DNA of 64,000 bases, from positions 1 through 64,000 of the forward strand of contig JARIBS010000073.1 of NCBI GenBank assembly GCA_029257385.1, read 5' to 3'. A model generated the notes under the pieces. That model was not told the DNA's origin, ran no database searches, and saw only the letters and a list, made by a program, of their open reading frames with translations. The DNA comes from Thiorhodococcus sp. (GTDB lineage Bacteria; Pseudomonadota; Gammaproteobacteria; Chromatiales; Chromatiaceae). How positions within the stretch are numbered: position 1 is the stretch's first letter; each line of letters starts with the position of its first letter. Of this stretch, positions 37,986 through 48,531 are shown piece by piece. The translations under genes and the position numbers were made by a program.

Positions 37986-38244
37986 AGCGTTGACGAAGTC
38001 GTCTAGGCGTTTGCTGTCGCTTGCCGGGTCACATACAATTCCGGCAGCGATCGATCTGGATTACTTGCTTTTGGCTTGTCCGAGCTTGATATCCTCCAGC
38101 AGAGTCGGCGTAGCTTTCCCTGGCGGGCGACCGTCACCGGCAGCCGATGCCAATGTCTCGCTGTCAAACACCGCGGCCCTTCATGCTCGACTTGTCGGCT
38201 GCTGGCGACGCACCTTTTTCATCACAGAGACGAACGGAGAAGCT

Positions 38245-39411
38245 ATGGCCTGGAACGAGCCAGGTGGCGGTAACAAAGACCCTTGGAGCGGCAAAGGCGG
38301 CAGCGATCAGGGTCCACCCGACCTTGACGAGGTCGTGCGCAAGATCCAAGAGCGTCTCGGCGGACTGTTCGGCGGCAATCGCCCACCCGATGGCGACGGC
38401 GGTCACTTTGGTGGCCCGGGTCGCCCGATTAGTTCTAAAGTCGTCGCCATCCTTATTGGTGTCCTCCTCCTCGTCTGGTTAGCGAGTGGTATTTATATCG
38501 TCGACCCGGCCGAGCGTGGCGTCGTCATGCGCTTTGGTCGCTATGTCGATACCACGGGTCCCGGTCCTCACTGGCACATACCAATACCGATTGAGCGGGT
38601 GGTCAAAGTCAATGTCGACGAGATCTCCACACTCACGCACAAGGCCGCGATGCTGACGCAAGACGAGAACATCGTTGAAGTCGAACTCACGGTGCAATCG
38701 CGCATCCAGGACGCCGGCGATTATCTGTTCCAAGATCAGGATCCCGAGCGTACGCTCAACGATGCGACCGTGACCGTGGTCCGTGTCACCATCGGCCAGA
38801 GCAAGCTCGACTTCGTCATGACCGAAGGGCGCAGCGCAGTGGCCGCGACCATCAAAGAGCGTATTCAGCAACTGCTTGATCGCTATAAGACGGGGCTCTT
38901 GGTCACTAGCGTCAATACTCAGCCAGCCAAGCCACCTGATCAGGTCAAGGCGGCTTTCGACGACGCCATCAAAGCGCGTGAGGACAAAGAGCGCCTAGAA
39001 AACCAGGCCGAGGCTTACGCCAATGAAGTACTCCCCAACGCGCGCGGACGGGCGGCACGCATCATCGCCGACGCCAAGGCCTATCGTGACCAGGAGATCG
39101 CGGAATCCGAGGGTGAATCCGCCCGCTTTACGGCAGTCCTTACCGAGTACGCCAAGGCGCCAGAAGTGACGCGCCAGAGACTCTATCTAGAGACCATGGA
39201 AGAGGTACTGAGTAAGAACGGCAAGATTCTTCTCGACGTCCAGGACGGCAGTAACAGCCTGCTCTATCTGCCCGTGGATCAACTGATTCAGCAGCGCAAG
39301 ATGCAGGACAAGGCGCCGCCTGCTCAGGACACACAGAGCAGCACGCTCGTTGTTCCAGATAACTCTAACCCGCCGCAGCGCATGGTGGATCGTGAGCGGA
39401 GTACGCGTTGA
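38245..39411 (+). CDS. hflK: HflK, FtsH protease modulator
   Basis: The 388-aa bitopic membrane protein of the SPFH/prohibitin family forms a cage with HflC around FtsH. The start is fixed by MAWNEPGGGNKDPWS at ATG 38245, giving the typical Gly/Asn-rich cytoplasmic tail (about 1-60). One membrane helix follows (VVAILIGVLLLVWLASGIYI, about 65-84), then the SPFH domain (VDPAERGVVMRFGRYV) and a long charged coiled coil. The frame is open upstream to 37990, but the 259 nt before the start carry no conserved coding. The stop overlaps the hflC start by 1 nt. Confidence 0.95.
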   Translation: MAWNEPGGGNKDPWSGKGGSDQGPPDLDEVVRKIQERLGGLFGGNRPPDGDGGHFGGPGRPISSKVVAILIGVLLLVWLASGIYIVDPAERGVVMRFGRYVDTTGPGPHWHIPIPIERVVKVNVDEISTLTHKAAMLTQDENIVEVELTVQSRIQDAGDYLFQDQDPERTLNDATVTVVRVTIGQSKLDFVMTEGRSAVAATIKERIQQLLDRYKTGLLVTSVNTQPAKPPDQVKAAFDDAIKAREDKERLENQAEAYANEVLPNARGRAARIIADAKAYRDQEIAESEGESARFTAVLTEYAKAPEVTRQRLYLETMEEVLSKNGKILLDVQDGSNSLLYLPVDQLIQQRKMQDKAPPAQDTQSSTLVVPDNSNPPQRMVDRERSTR

Positions 39412-40295
39412 TGAACCCCCAGTACAAAACTCTAAAATTCATCCTGCCGCTGTCGCTGATCGTGGTGGTGATCTTTTTCTCCAGCTTCATTTTCATCGTG
39501 CAGCAGTACGAGGTCGCGTTAAAGCTGCGCTTGGGTGAGATCATTTCTGACAGGTACGAGCCCGGCATCCACTTCAGGGTGCCGATCCTCCATCAGATCA
39601 AGAAGTTCGATCGAAGGATTCAGACGCTCGACTCGCAGCCGGAACGGTTTTTGACGGTCGAGAAGAAAGACGTGATCGTCGACTCCTACGCCAAGTGGCG
39701 CATCGTGCGTTCGGCGCAGTTCCTGCGATCGACCGGCGGTAACAGCGCGCGCACCGGCAGACTCCTGTCAGAGCGGATCAACACCAGTCTGCGCAACGAG
39801 TTCGGTAAGCGTACGATCCAAGAAGTGGTCTCCGACGACCGCCTGGCGCTCATGGAAACGCTGACCAAGGAGATTGACACCAATGCGCGGGATCTGGGCA
39901 TCGAAGTCATTGATGTCAGGGTCAAAAAGATCGATCTTCCACCCGAAGTCAGCGAGTCGGTCTATCAGCGCATGCGCGCCGAGCGTGAGCGCGTCGCGCG
40001 TGATCTCAGGGCGAAGGGCGCCGAGGCCGCCGAGCGCCTTCGCGCCGATGCCGACCGTCAGCGCACGGTGATCGTCGCCGAGGCCTACAAGGAAGCCGAG
40101 GAGACCCGAGGCGAGGGCGATGCCGCGGCCACTGAGATCTACGCCAATGCATTCAACGCAGATCCCAGCTTCTACGCCTTCTATCGCAGTCTCTCAGCCT
40201 ATCGAACGTCTTTGGGTGATGGCAATAACATCATGGTTCTGGAACCGGATTCGGACTTCTTTCGCTACTTTCGCGAGGCCGCCGGTCAGCCCTAG
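39411..40295 (+). CDS. hflC: HflC, FtsH protease modulator
   Basis: The 294-aa partner of HflK has an N-terminal membrane helix (LPLSLIVVVIFFSSFIFIVQ, about residues 10-29) and the SPFH domain (LGEIISDRYEPGIHFRVPIL, FLTVEKKDVIVDSYAKWRI). A coiled coil (RMRAERERVARDLRAKGAEA) and the tail ADPSFYAFYRSLSAYRTSLG follow. It regulates proteolysis of membrane proteins by FtsH. ATG at 39411 shares 1 nt with the hflK stop. A strong terminator follows 38 nt after its stop, marking the end of the hfq-hflXKC unit. Confidence 0.96.
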   Translation: MNPQYKTLKFILPLSLIVVVIFFSSFIFIVQQYEVALKLRLGEIISDRYEPGIHFRVPILHQIKKFDRRIQTLDSQPERFLTVEKKDVIVDSYAKWRIVRSAQFLRSTGGNSARTGRLLSERINTSLRNEFGKRTIQEVVSDDRLALMETLTKEIDTNARDLGIEVIDVRVKKIDLPPEVSESVYQRMRAERERVARDLRAKGAEAAERLRADADRQRTVIVAEAYKEAEETRGEGDAAATEIYANAFNADPSFYAFYRSLSAYRTSLGDGNNIMVLEPDSDFFRYFREAAGQP

Positions 40296-40333
40296 CGCCC
40301 CGATGTAAGGCGCTTGAATTGGTCATTCACACA

Positions 40334-40358
40334 GAATCCCCGTTAGGGGATTCTTCTT
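40334..40358 (+). terminator. Rho-independent terminator after hflC
   Basis: GAATCCCC (40334-40341) pairs with GGGGATTC (40346-40353) around a GTTA loop. The stem is followed by TTCTTGTT on the plus strand. It closes the hfq-hflX-hflK-hflC transcription unit. Confidence 0.85.
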
Positions 40359-40451
40359 GTTGGACAAAGTCCCTGCTGTCTGAAAAGATGGCTGTGCTTG
40401 GCCGTGCGCTCTTCATGCAGGCGGGGACTCCAGCGGCGGGCTTTTCACATC

Positions 40452-40634
40452 GTGCACGACATCCTGGTAGCCTTAGCGCTCATGCTCGTCATTGAGGGCA
40501 TTTGGCCTTTTCTCAGTCCTGGCAGCTTTCGTCGCGTTTTGGCCATGATGGCTCTGGAACCCGCACGCTCGCTGCGTATCGGCGGACTTCTCAGCATGCT
40601 GCTGGGTGTCGGTCTGCTCTATCTAGTGAATTAG
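40452..40634 (+). CDS. DUF2065 small membrane protein (YjeT-like)
   Basis: The 60-aa protein is predicted to have two membrane helices (ILVALALMLVIEGIWPFLSP and GGLLSMLLGVGLLYLV) with SFRRVLAMMALEPARSLR between them, the DUF2065 pattern. The start is taken at GTG 40452 (MHDILVALAL), which gives the usual family length; the frame is open further upstream. YjeT lies between hflC and purA in many gammaproteobacteria and its function is unknown. It ends 10 nt before hisZ. Confidence 0.85.
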   Translation: MHDILVALALMLVIEGIWPFLSPGSFRRVLAMMALEPARSLRIGGLLSMLLGVGLLYLVN

Positions 40635-40644
40635 AATACGCTCA

Positions 40645-41859
40645 ATGAACCAGGAACGGTGGCTCCTACCGGCCGGCATCGAAGAAGTGCTCCCGCCTCA
40701 AGCTAAGGTGATCGAACGCCTGCAGCGCGAATTGCTCGATCTCTACGCGGGTTGGGGCTACGAATACGTGATTCCCCCCTTTATCGATTATCTCGACTCG
40801 CTCCTCACCGGAGCCGGTCAGGATCTGGATCTCCAGACATTCAAGCTGACCGATCAGGTCTCGGGCAGACTGCTGGGCGTCAGGGCGGATATGACACCCC
40901 AGGTCGCACGGATGGACGCACACCATCTGCGTCGTGATACGCCAACGCGTCTATGTTATCTGGGTACGGTGCTCCATACGCGCCCCGACGGTTTCGGTGG
41001 TAGCCGCACTCCGCTACAGATTGGTGCCGAACTCTATGGCCATGCCGGTATCGGGAGTGATACAGAGATTCTGCGTCTGACGCTGCTGACCCTGAAGACC
41101 GCCGGAATCAACGAGTCCTATCTGGATTTAGGGCATGTCGGTATCTATCGCGGTCTGGCGCGTCAGGCCGGACTCGATTCCGTCCAAGAGCACGCACTCT
41201 TCGATGCCCTGCAGCGCAAGGCGGTTCCCGAGATCGAATCTCTGATCGGGCGCTTTGGCGTTAGCGGAGCGCCGGCAGACATGCTGCGCGTGCTTGCCGA
41301 ACTCAACGGCATTGATGCCCTGACGCGCGCCGAGCATCTGCTGCGCGCCGCCGACACCCCGGTTCGCGAGGCGCTGGACTATTTGCGCGAACTCGCCGAG
41401 GAACTCAGCCGTTGGATGCCCGAGCACTCGATCCACTACGATCTGGCCGAACTGCACGGCTACCGCTACAAAACCGGCGTGGTGTTCGCCGCCTTTGTCC
41501 CCGGCTGGGGGCAAGAGATCGCGCGCGGCGGTCGCTATGACGACATCGGCCGGGTATTTGGCCGCGCCCGCCCGGCCGTCGGTTTCAGCACCGATCTCAA
41601 GGGGCTGTTGCGCCACGGGCCGGGGCTGGCTGAGCGCTATCGGGCCAGCGCACCGATTTATGCGCCCTGGTGCGCTGATTCGGCTTTACGCGAGACGGTC
41701 CAACAGCTACGAGCAGCGGGGCGGTGCGTGATCAACGCGCTCCCTGGACTCGCACAGGACCCACGTCAGCTCGGCTGCCAGCAGATGCTGGTGGCGCGTG
41801 CTGGACGCTGGGAATTAACAGATATCGATCACATTGATCATACAGAGTGGGAAGCGTGA
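40645..41859 (+). CDS. hisZ: ATP phosphoribosyltransferase regulatory subunit HisZ
   Basis: The 404-aa protein resembles histidyl-tRNA synthetase catalytic cores but lacks tRNA-synthetase activity in the family. It supports short-form HisG in the first step of histidine synthesis. Visible blocks are WLLPAGIEEVLPPQAKVIER, the class II motif-like FKLTDQVSGRLLGVRADMTP and RLCYLGTVLHTRPDGFGGSR. YKTGVVFAAFVPGWGQEIAR and GGRYDDIGRVFGRARPAVGF follow. hisZ immediately before purA is the standard order in many gammaproteobacteria that use the short HisG. The gene ends 3 nt before purA. Confidence 0.95.
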   Translation: MNQERWLLPAGIEEVLPPQAKVIERLQRELLDLYAGWGYEYVIPPFIDYLDSLLTGAGQDLDLQTFKLTDQVSGRLLGVRADMTPQVARMDAHHLRRDTPTRLCYLGTVLHTRPDGFGGSRTPLQIGAELYGHAGIGSDTEILRLTLLTLKTAGINESYLDLGHVGIYRGLARQAGLDSVQEHALFDALQRKAVPEIESLIGRFGVSGAPADMLRVLAELNGIDALTRAEHLLRAADTPVREALDYLRELAEELSRWMPEHSIHYDLAELHGYRYKTGVVFAAFVPGWGQEIARGGRYDDIGRVFGRARPAVGFSTDLKGLLRHGPGLAERYRASAPIYAPWCADSALRETVQQLRAAGRCVINALPGLAQDPRQLGCQQMLVARAGRWELTDIDHIDHTEWEA

Positions 41860-43158
<1,299 letters not shown>

Positions 43159-43230
43159 GCCAGGGACGTGCAAGCGCCGCACATGGATGTGCGAGCGTCG
43201 GGTTACGCTGACCACTGTCAACTGTCCACC

Positions 43231-43451
43231 GCTCACGTCTTGCCCGACAAACACCTCATCTTGCGCGCCGTCCCCACCGGCATTCTGCTCGGCGCCTGGT
43301 GAAATGACGGCCAATCTTATCGGCGCCAATGTCCTCGGCAGCAGCGCGACAGAGCGCCGATCTGCTCAATGACTTCAAGGTCGGACACGCCATCGGGGTA
43401 CCGGCGCGGTTTCAGATAGTCGCTCAGCGCTGCGTTCGATCACGAAGCTAG
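43231..43451 (+). pseudogene. Remnant of an OPT-family oligopeptide transporter
   Basis: In three different plus-strand frames the sequence after purA gives, in order: AHVLPDKHLILRAVPTGILLGAW (frame from 43231, then stop), TANLIGANVLGSSAT (from about 43307), and RQSADLLNDFKVGHAIGVPARFQIVAQ (ending at a TAG at 43449). Together these match the consecutive first-helix region and the conserved QSADLLNDLKxGxLLGAxPR block of OPT transporters, with frameshifts, a stop and a large internal deletion. The other parts of the 43159-43556 gap show nothing recognisable. Confidence 0.55.
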
Positions 43452-43556
43452 CGCCCGTGGCGAGTGAATTGAAGCGCCGACTATGGGATTATCCACACTC
43501 ATGTAGCGCGTCCCGCACTCGCAACGGTCACGAGCATCGAGAGCAAAGCATTAGCT

Positions 43557-45770
43557 ATGGATCCCCGACAACAATCAGACGATTGGAGCCTTGCAGACAG
43601 GCTCAAGACCAAGACGAACGAATGGACCGTCGCCGATTTAATCGATTTGGAATATTACCTCGATGCCGATGAGCGTGAGCTGCGCGGGCAGCCCTCATCG
43701 CGCAAGACATTGTGCGAGCGAGACCGCGCTATCTATCGCAATGAGATCGAAGGCCACACGGGCGCTGCCAAAGCGCATTCGCCCAGCCACCGACGGATGA
43801 GTCTGCGACTGTGGCTCAAGGCCCGGCGCTCCAACGAAGATCCCAGCATCCGCGGTCTGTTGCCGGGCAATGCCTTCGGTGCCGCCCAGCGCATGAGTAC
43901 ATGGCTGCTCGCTGGAGTCGGATTCCTGGCTGGTATCGGCGTGGCCTCGACGCTGCTGAGCTATGATGGTCGCGCGCCTGTCAGTGTTCCCTGGTTCATC
44001 TTCTTGCTGGTGGTGGTGCAGTTCGCCTTCGTACTGGTCGCTAGCTGGACCTGGGGGCGACGCAGTCTGCGCCGAGACAAATTTGCAGCCGAGGAGTCCT
44101 GGCTGCTCGCTCATGCGATTCGCCCCTTACTCACGCGCGCCGCAAACTGGCTGCAACAGCAGCGCCTGGCACATGCGACTGATGAGATCCGCGAGCGCGC
44201 GCTGGCCAAGCAGGGGTTACTGCAGTCGCAGTACGCGGTCTATGGCCCGGTCTCTATTCTGCCGCTGCTCATTCCCGCTCAGGTGTTTGGGGTTGCCTTT
44301 AATGTCGGGGTCGTGCTCACCACGATCGCGCTCGAATGGTTCACCGACATCGCCTTCGGCTGGGGCACCTCTCTAGCGGTGCATCCGCAAACCGTCTTCG
44401 ACCTCGTGCGCATTATCGCCATGCCCTGGAGCTGGCTGTTTGGCGAGGGAGCCGGCTATCCGACGCTTGCCCAGATCGAAGGCTCGCGTGTCTACATGGA
44501 GCATTGGGCCTCTTTTGCACGGGGACTCAACCCCAACCCCGAGCATCTGAGGTCCTGGCGCTGGTTTCTGCTCCTGGCGGTGATCACCTATGGGCTGCTG
44601 CCACGGCTGTTGCTGCTGGGGGTCTCAGCGCTGGCGCAGCGTATTGCGCTCGCCCGGCTGCCATTCACGCACGGGCGCATTCAGGCGCTCTATGCGCGCA
44701 TGCTCACGCCGCAGCTCGATACTGATAGCTCGGGGTCCAGGCAAGGACCGGAGATGCCCATTCCGAGTGCGTTTGCACCACGCCCCAGAACCGGCCTGAT
44801 TGGCCCGTTGACGGAGGGCAAGTCGCCAGTCGGAAAGCGGCCTTGGCGCGAAGTGCCGCAAACGCCGGATACAGACGCCGCACCGACGCCAGAACCATCC
44901 CTGGATACGCCGACCACTGAGCAGATTTCCGTGCCGGGGGACGAGCGTATCGCGCTGGAGTTCGAGGAGGCGCGGGATCGGATCGCCGAGGAACGCTCTC
45001 GCTCCCAAGCTCAAGCTAGAGAGGAGATTACTGAGGATCCATCACCGCCGGCGATCGAGGAAGACACCCCATCAGTACGGCCCGAGACACCGGCTCCTAT
45101 AGAGCCGGACGAACCCGCCGAGGACACCACCCAGGCAGGCGAGCCTGATGAGGAACCGGAACCGGAACCGGAACCGGTATCGCCTCGACCCGCCGAAGCG
45201 GCAGAAACGCCGCACGCCAAACCGGCAGACATCATCGCCGAGCGCGATGAGGTGTCGCAACCTGAGCCTGAACCCTCGCCGCCCGCCGCTGCGCGCGATG
45301 GCGCGGTCGTCTTTGCCCCGGACGCCTGTCTTCTGCTCACACATGTCGACATTGATGACGTCCTGGAAAAAGAAGACCGGCCACGCCTGGAGCAGCTCCT
45401 GCGTCAGCTCAGCGGCTGGCGGGTGGGCGTCTATGCGACCTTCGGTGCCGGTAGCGCGATGACGGCGCAAGCGCTCGCGCAGCTGGAGGACGGTGACTGG
45501 CAGGCACCACCGCCACGGATTGCGATCGTTCAGGATGGCTCTCAGCCGCCGATCACCGAGAATTTGCTCTTCTTGCGCGAGGTGCGAGCCGCAGCCGGTC
45601 CGCGCGCGCAGATGCTCCTGGCGCTGGTCGGCGATCCCGAAGACGATGATCGGCTCCCGGCCCTGCGCACATTCGACTATACCGACTGGCAGCGCAAGAT
45701 CGACCAACTGGCCGATCCTTACCTGCGTCTGGAGATGCTGGCACCGTCCAGCGAGGATGGAGAAGACTGA
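43557..45770 (+). CDS. DUF2868 membrane protein with Pro/Glu-rich linker
   Basis: The 737-aa protein has an N-terminal cytoplasmic segment (WTVADLIDLEYYLDADEREL). About four to five membrane helices lie between residues 110 and 375 (STWLLAGVGFLAGIGVASTL, PVSVPWFIFLLVVVQFAFVL and others), as in DUF2868. A long acidic linker follows (about 390-580) that includes an EPEPEPEP run. The C-terminal domain (about 585-735) starts AVVFAPDACLLLTHVDIDDV and is not recognised. The stop shares 1 nt with the start of the DUF3482 GTPase gene, and DUF2868 and DUF3482 genes commonly occur together. A joint role at the membrane is inferred; the function is unknown. Confidence 0.8.
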   Translation: MDPRQQSDDWSLADRLKTKTNEWTVADLIDLEYYLDADERELRGQPSSRKTLCERDRAIYRNEIEGHTGAAKAHSPSHRRMSLRLWLKARRSNEDPSIRGLLPGNAFGAAQRMSTWLLAGVGFLAGIGVASTLLSYDGRAPVSVPWFIFLLVVVQFAFVLVASWTWGRRSLRRDKFAAEESWLLAHAIRPLLTRAANWLQQQRLAHATDEIRERALAKQGLLQSQYAVYGPVSILPLLIPAQVFGVAFNVGVVLTTIALEWFTDIAFGWGTSLAVHPQTVFDLVRIIAMPWSWLFGEGAGYPTLAQIEGSRVYMEHWASFARGLNPNPEHLRSWRWFLLLAVITYGLLPRLLLLGVSALAQRIALARLPFTHGRIQALYARMLTPQLDTDSSGSRQGPEMPIPSAFAPRPRTGLIGPLTEGKSPVGKRPWREVPQTPDTDAAPTPEPSLDTPTTEQISVPGDERIALEFEEARDRIAEERSRSQAQAREEITEDPSPPAIEEDTPSVRPETPAPIEPDEPAEDTTQAGEPDEEPEPEPEPVSPRPAEAAETPHAKPADIIAERDEVSQPEPEPSPPAAARDGAVVFAPDACLLLTHVDIDDVLEKEDRPRLEQLLRQLSGWRVGVYATFGAGSAMTAQALAQLEDGDWQAPPPRIAIVQDGSQPPITENLLFLREVRAAAGPRAQMLLALVGDPEDDDRLPALRTFDYTDWQRKIDQLADPYLRLEMLAPSSEDGED
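45152..45177 (+). repeat. Hexanucleotide tandem repeat inside the DUF2868 gene
   Basis: The unit GGAACC/GAACCG is repeated just over four times. It encodes alternating Glu-Pro in the linker of the DUF2868 protein. Copy-number changes would keep the frame and only alter linker length. Confidence 0.85.
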
Positions 45771-47206
45771 TGGCGGCGAAGATCCCGCGACTGGCGATCA
45801 TGGGCCACCCCAATGCGGGTAAGTCCTCCGTGGTGGCCACCTTGACCGAAAACGACTGCATCGCAATCGACAAGCGGGCGGGCACCACGACCCGCTCAGA
45901 CGTCTACCCTGTGGTCATTGATGGCCGCACGATAATCGAGTTTATCGATACGCCAGGCTTTCAGAATCCCAACGCGATTCTAGAATGGTTTCAGACCCAT
46001 GAGGGCAAGTCCGATCTGGCACGGTCCTTCGTCAACGCGCATAAGGCAGACCCGCTCTACGCACACGACACCGCCTTGCTGGAGCCGGTCGCAGAGGGTG
46101 CCGGCATCATTCTGGTCGTGGACGGCTCAAAGCGGATCAAAGAAAAGGACCGTGTCGAGATTGAGCTGCTGCGTCTTACAGCGCGCCCGCGCATGGCGAT
46201 CCTCAACAATCTGACACGCCAAAACCGTTATATGACTCAGTGGCAGAACGCCCTGAGTAAGGCCTTCAACTCGGTGCGTGAGTTCAATGCACACCGCGCG
46301 ACTTACTCCGAGCGCATCAGACTGCTGAGCGCGCTCAAGAGTATCGATCAGCGTTGGGAACCCCAAGTGGAAGAGGCGATCGACGCCTTCGCCTGCGACT
46401 GGCAGCGACGTACTGATCAGGCCGCCACCACCATTCTTGATCTGCTTAGGGATGCGCTGTCGTATAAGGTCTCGCGCTCGGTTAAAAGCAGCAAAACCAT
46501 CTTTCAGAGCGGTCGCGACAAAGTCAAGGGCGAGATCATGGACGCGTTCGAGGATGGACTACGCCAGCTGGAGTTTGACGCTCAAGCAGAGATTCGCAGC
46601 CATTTCCGTCACAATGTCTGGAACGTTGCGCCGGATTCTATTCTCGGACGGGATCTGCTCTCCGAGGATGTCAGCCAGGCACTGGGGTTGTCGCGGCGTC
46701 AGCTCGCGATGGTCGGCGTGGCCGCCGGTGCGGCCTCCGGCGTGACACTCGATCTAGCCACCGCCGGACATTCACTGGGTACCGGCGCACTGCTGGGTGC
46801 GGCAACCGGTGGCTTTCTCGGCGTGATGGGTGGCAAGGCACTGGCGAAGCTCAATATTGAGCGCGCACCCAATACCCATGTGTTCACCATCGGGCCGGTC
46901 TCCAATCCGCGTTTTCCCTTCGTACTGCTTGATCGCATCATGCTCTACAGCGCTCGCGCGATGAACTGGGCGCATGGCCGCCAGGCCGCCGAAGAGGACG
47001 CGCCCGAGCGAGTTCCAGACAAAGACATCGCCCGTAAGGGTTTCACCGAGGAACTCACGCCCCAGCAGCAGCGCACGCTGGCGAAGTTTTTCAATTCCGT
47101 GCGCCGGAGCAAGGAGTCTGATCTCGAGGAGGCGTGTCGCACCATCATTGCGGGCATCCTGCAGGGCGTCTCTCTAAGCGAGATCGATAGTCGCGGCGAT
47201 CTGTGA
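45770..47206 (+). CDS. GTPase with DUF3482 domain
   Basis: The 478-aa protein has an N-terminal Era-like GTPase domain: G1 [18 protein letters not shown] (about residues 8-25), G2 region [15 protein letters not shown]3 [18 protein letters not shown] occupies the G4 position instead of NKxD, so base specificity is uncertain. The DUF3482 C-terminal half (about 225-478) is helical and contains a glycine-rich membrane-like hairpin, [20 protein letters not shown]. It is coupled to the DUF2868 gene by a 1-nt overlap and overlaps bioA by 4 nt. The pair probably forms a membrane-associated GTPase system. Confidence 0.82.
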   Translation: MAAKIPRLAIMGHPNAGKSSVVATLTENDCIAIDKRAGTTTRSDVYPVVIDGRTIIEFIDTPGFQNPNAILEWFQTHEGKSDLARSFVNAHKADPLYAHDTALLEPVAEGAGIILVVDGSKRIKEKDRVEIELLRLTARPRMAILNNLTRQNRYMTQWQNALSKAFNSVREFNAHRATYSERIRLLSALKSIDQRWEPQVEEAIDAFACDWQRRTDQAATTILDLLRDALSYKVSRSVKSSKTIFQSGRDKVKGEIMDAFEDGLRQLEFDAQAEIRSHFRHNVWNVAPDSILGRDLLSEDVSQALGLSRRQLAMVGVAAGAASGVTLDLATAGHSLGTGALLGAATGGFLGVMGGKALAKLNIERAPNTHVFTIGPVSNPRFPFVLLDRIMLYSARAMNWAHGRQAAEEDAPERVPDKDIARKGFTEELTPQQQRTLAKFFNSVRRSKESDLEEACRTIIAGILQGVSLSEIDSRGDL

Positions 47207-48522
47207 CGCTGACATCGCGCTTGATGGAGACTGAGTTGGACAGCGCCGAGATTCTCGCAATCGACCAGGCCCACGCCTGGCATCCCTATACCTCAACCAT
47301 CGATCGCGACCCGGTCTATCCGGTGCATTCAGCCCAGGGCTGTGAGATCGAACTCATGGATGGCCGCGTCCTGATCGACGGGATGTCCTCCTGGTGGTGC
47401 GTCATCCACGGCTACAGCCACCCGGTGCTCAACCGGGCCGCGCGCGATCAGCTCGAGCGCATGTCGCATGTCATGTTTGGCGGACTGACGCACGAACCGG
47501 CGATGCGTCTGGTGAAGTCCCTGGTGGAACTCACACCCGAGCCGCTTGAGCGCGTCTTTCTCTGTGATTCAGGCTCGGTCGCGGTCGAGGTCGCCATCAA
47601 AATGGCCCTGCAGTTTTGGATCTCCGCCGGACGACCCGAGAAGCATCGGCTCATGACCATTCGCGGTGGGTATCACGGCGATACCTTCGATGCGATGTCC
47701 GTGTGCGACCCAGTCACCGGGATGCATCATCTGTTCAGCCAGGTGCTGCCCCAACAGATCTTCGCTCCTGCCCCAGCCTGTCGATTTGGTGAACCCTGCT
47801 CGGGCGATGACATCGCGCCCTTCGTGGAGCTGATTGAGCGCTACCAGGGTCAACTCGCGGCCGTGATCCTGGAGCCGATCGTCCAGGGGGCGGGGGGGAT
47901 GCGTTTCTACAGCGCGGAGTATCTTGCCAAGGTCCGAGACCTGTGCAGCCGCTTCGACGTGCTTCTGATCGCCGATGAGATTGCCACAGGCTTCGGGCGC
48001 ACCGGGCGGCTGTTTGCCTGCGAGCACGCGGGCATCGCGCCGGATATCATGACGCTCGGCAAGGCCCTGACCGGGGGCTATCTGACCCTGGCCGCAACGC
48101 TCACAACGGGCGCCGTCGCTGAGACGATCTCTTCGGGCAAGCCCGGGGTCTTCATGCATGGGCCGACCTTTATGGGCAATCCGCTGGCCTGTGCGATCGC
48201 CAACGCCAGCATCGAGCTGCTGTTGGCGGGCGACTGGCGCGATAACATCCGCCGGATCGAGCGGGCGCTCTCTGCGGGACTCGCGCCGTGTCGCGCGTTT
48301 GGCGGTGTGATCGATGTGCGGGTGCTGGGCGCAATCGGTGTCGTGGAAATGCAAGAGCCGGTTGCGATGCGCGAAATCCAACGTCGTTTCGTCGAGCGCG
48401 GGGTATGGATCCGCCCCTTCGGGCGACTGATCTATCTGATGCCGCCCTACGTGATCTCCGACACCCAACTCGCCGCCTTGTGTGGAGCGGTGTGCGAGGT
48501 GCTCGGCGAGAACTCGGCCTGA
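47203..48522 (+). CDS. bioA: Adenosylmethionine-8-amino-7-oxononanoate aminotransferase
   Basis: This 439-aa fold-type I PLP enzyme converts KAPA to DAPA in biotin synthesis using S-adenosylmethionine. BioA-specific blocks are [60 protein letters not shown]-type [36 protein letters not shown] and the PLP lysine in [14 protein letters not shown] (about residue 287). The GTG at 47203 overlaps the upstream GTPase gene by 4 nt; ATG at 47224 ([14 protein letters not shown]) is an alternative start. No other bio gene is nearby. Confidence 0.95.
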   Translation: MTLTSRLMETELDSAEILAIDQAHAWHPYTSTIDRDPVYPVHSAQGCEIELMDGRVLIDGMSSWWCVIHGYSHPVLNRAARDQLERMSHVMFGGLTHEPAMRLVKSLVELTPEPLERVFLCDSGSVAVEVAIKMALQFWISAGRPEKHRLMTIRGGYHGDTFDAMSVCDPVTGMHHLFSQVLPQQIFAPAPACRFGEPCSGDDIAPFVELIERYQGQLAAVILEPIVQGAGGMRFYSAEYLAKVRDLCSRFDVLLIADEIATGFGRTGRLFACEHAGIAPDIMTLGKALTGGYLTLAATLTTGAVAETISSGKPGVFMHGPTFMGNPLACAIANASIELLLAGDWRDNIRRIERALSAGLAPCRAFGGVIDVRVLGAIGVVEMQEPVAMREIQRRFVERGVWIRPFGRLIYLMPPYVISDTQLAALCGAVCEVLGENSA

Positions 48523-48531
48523 AAACGCCCT

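Noticed and set aside
37990-38244. N-terminal extension of HflK
   Set aside because: The frame is open but has no conserved content. The family starts at MAWNEPGG (38245).
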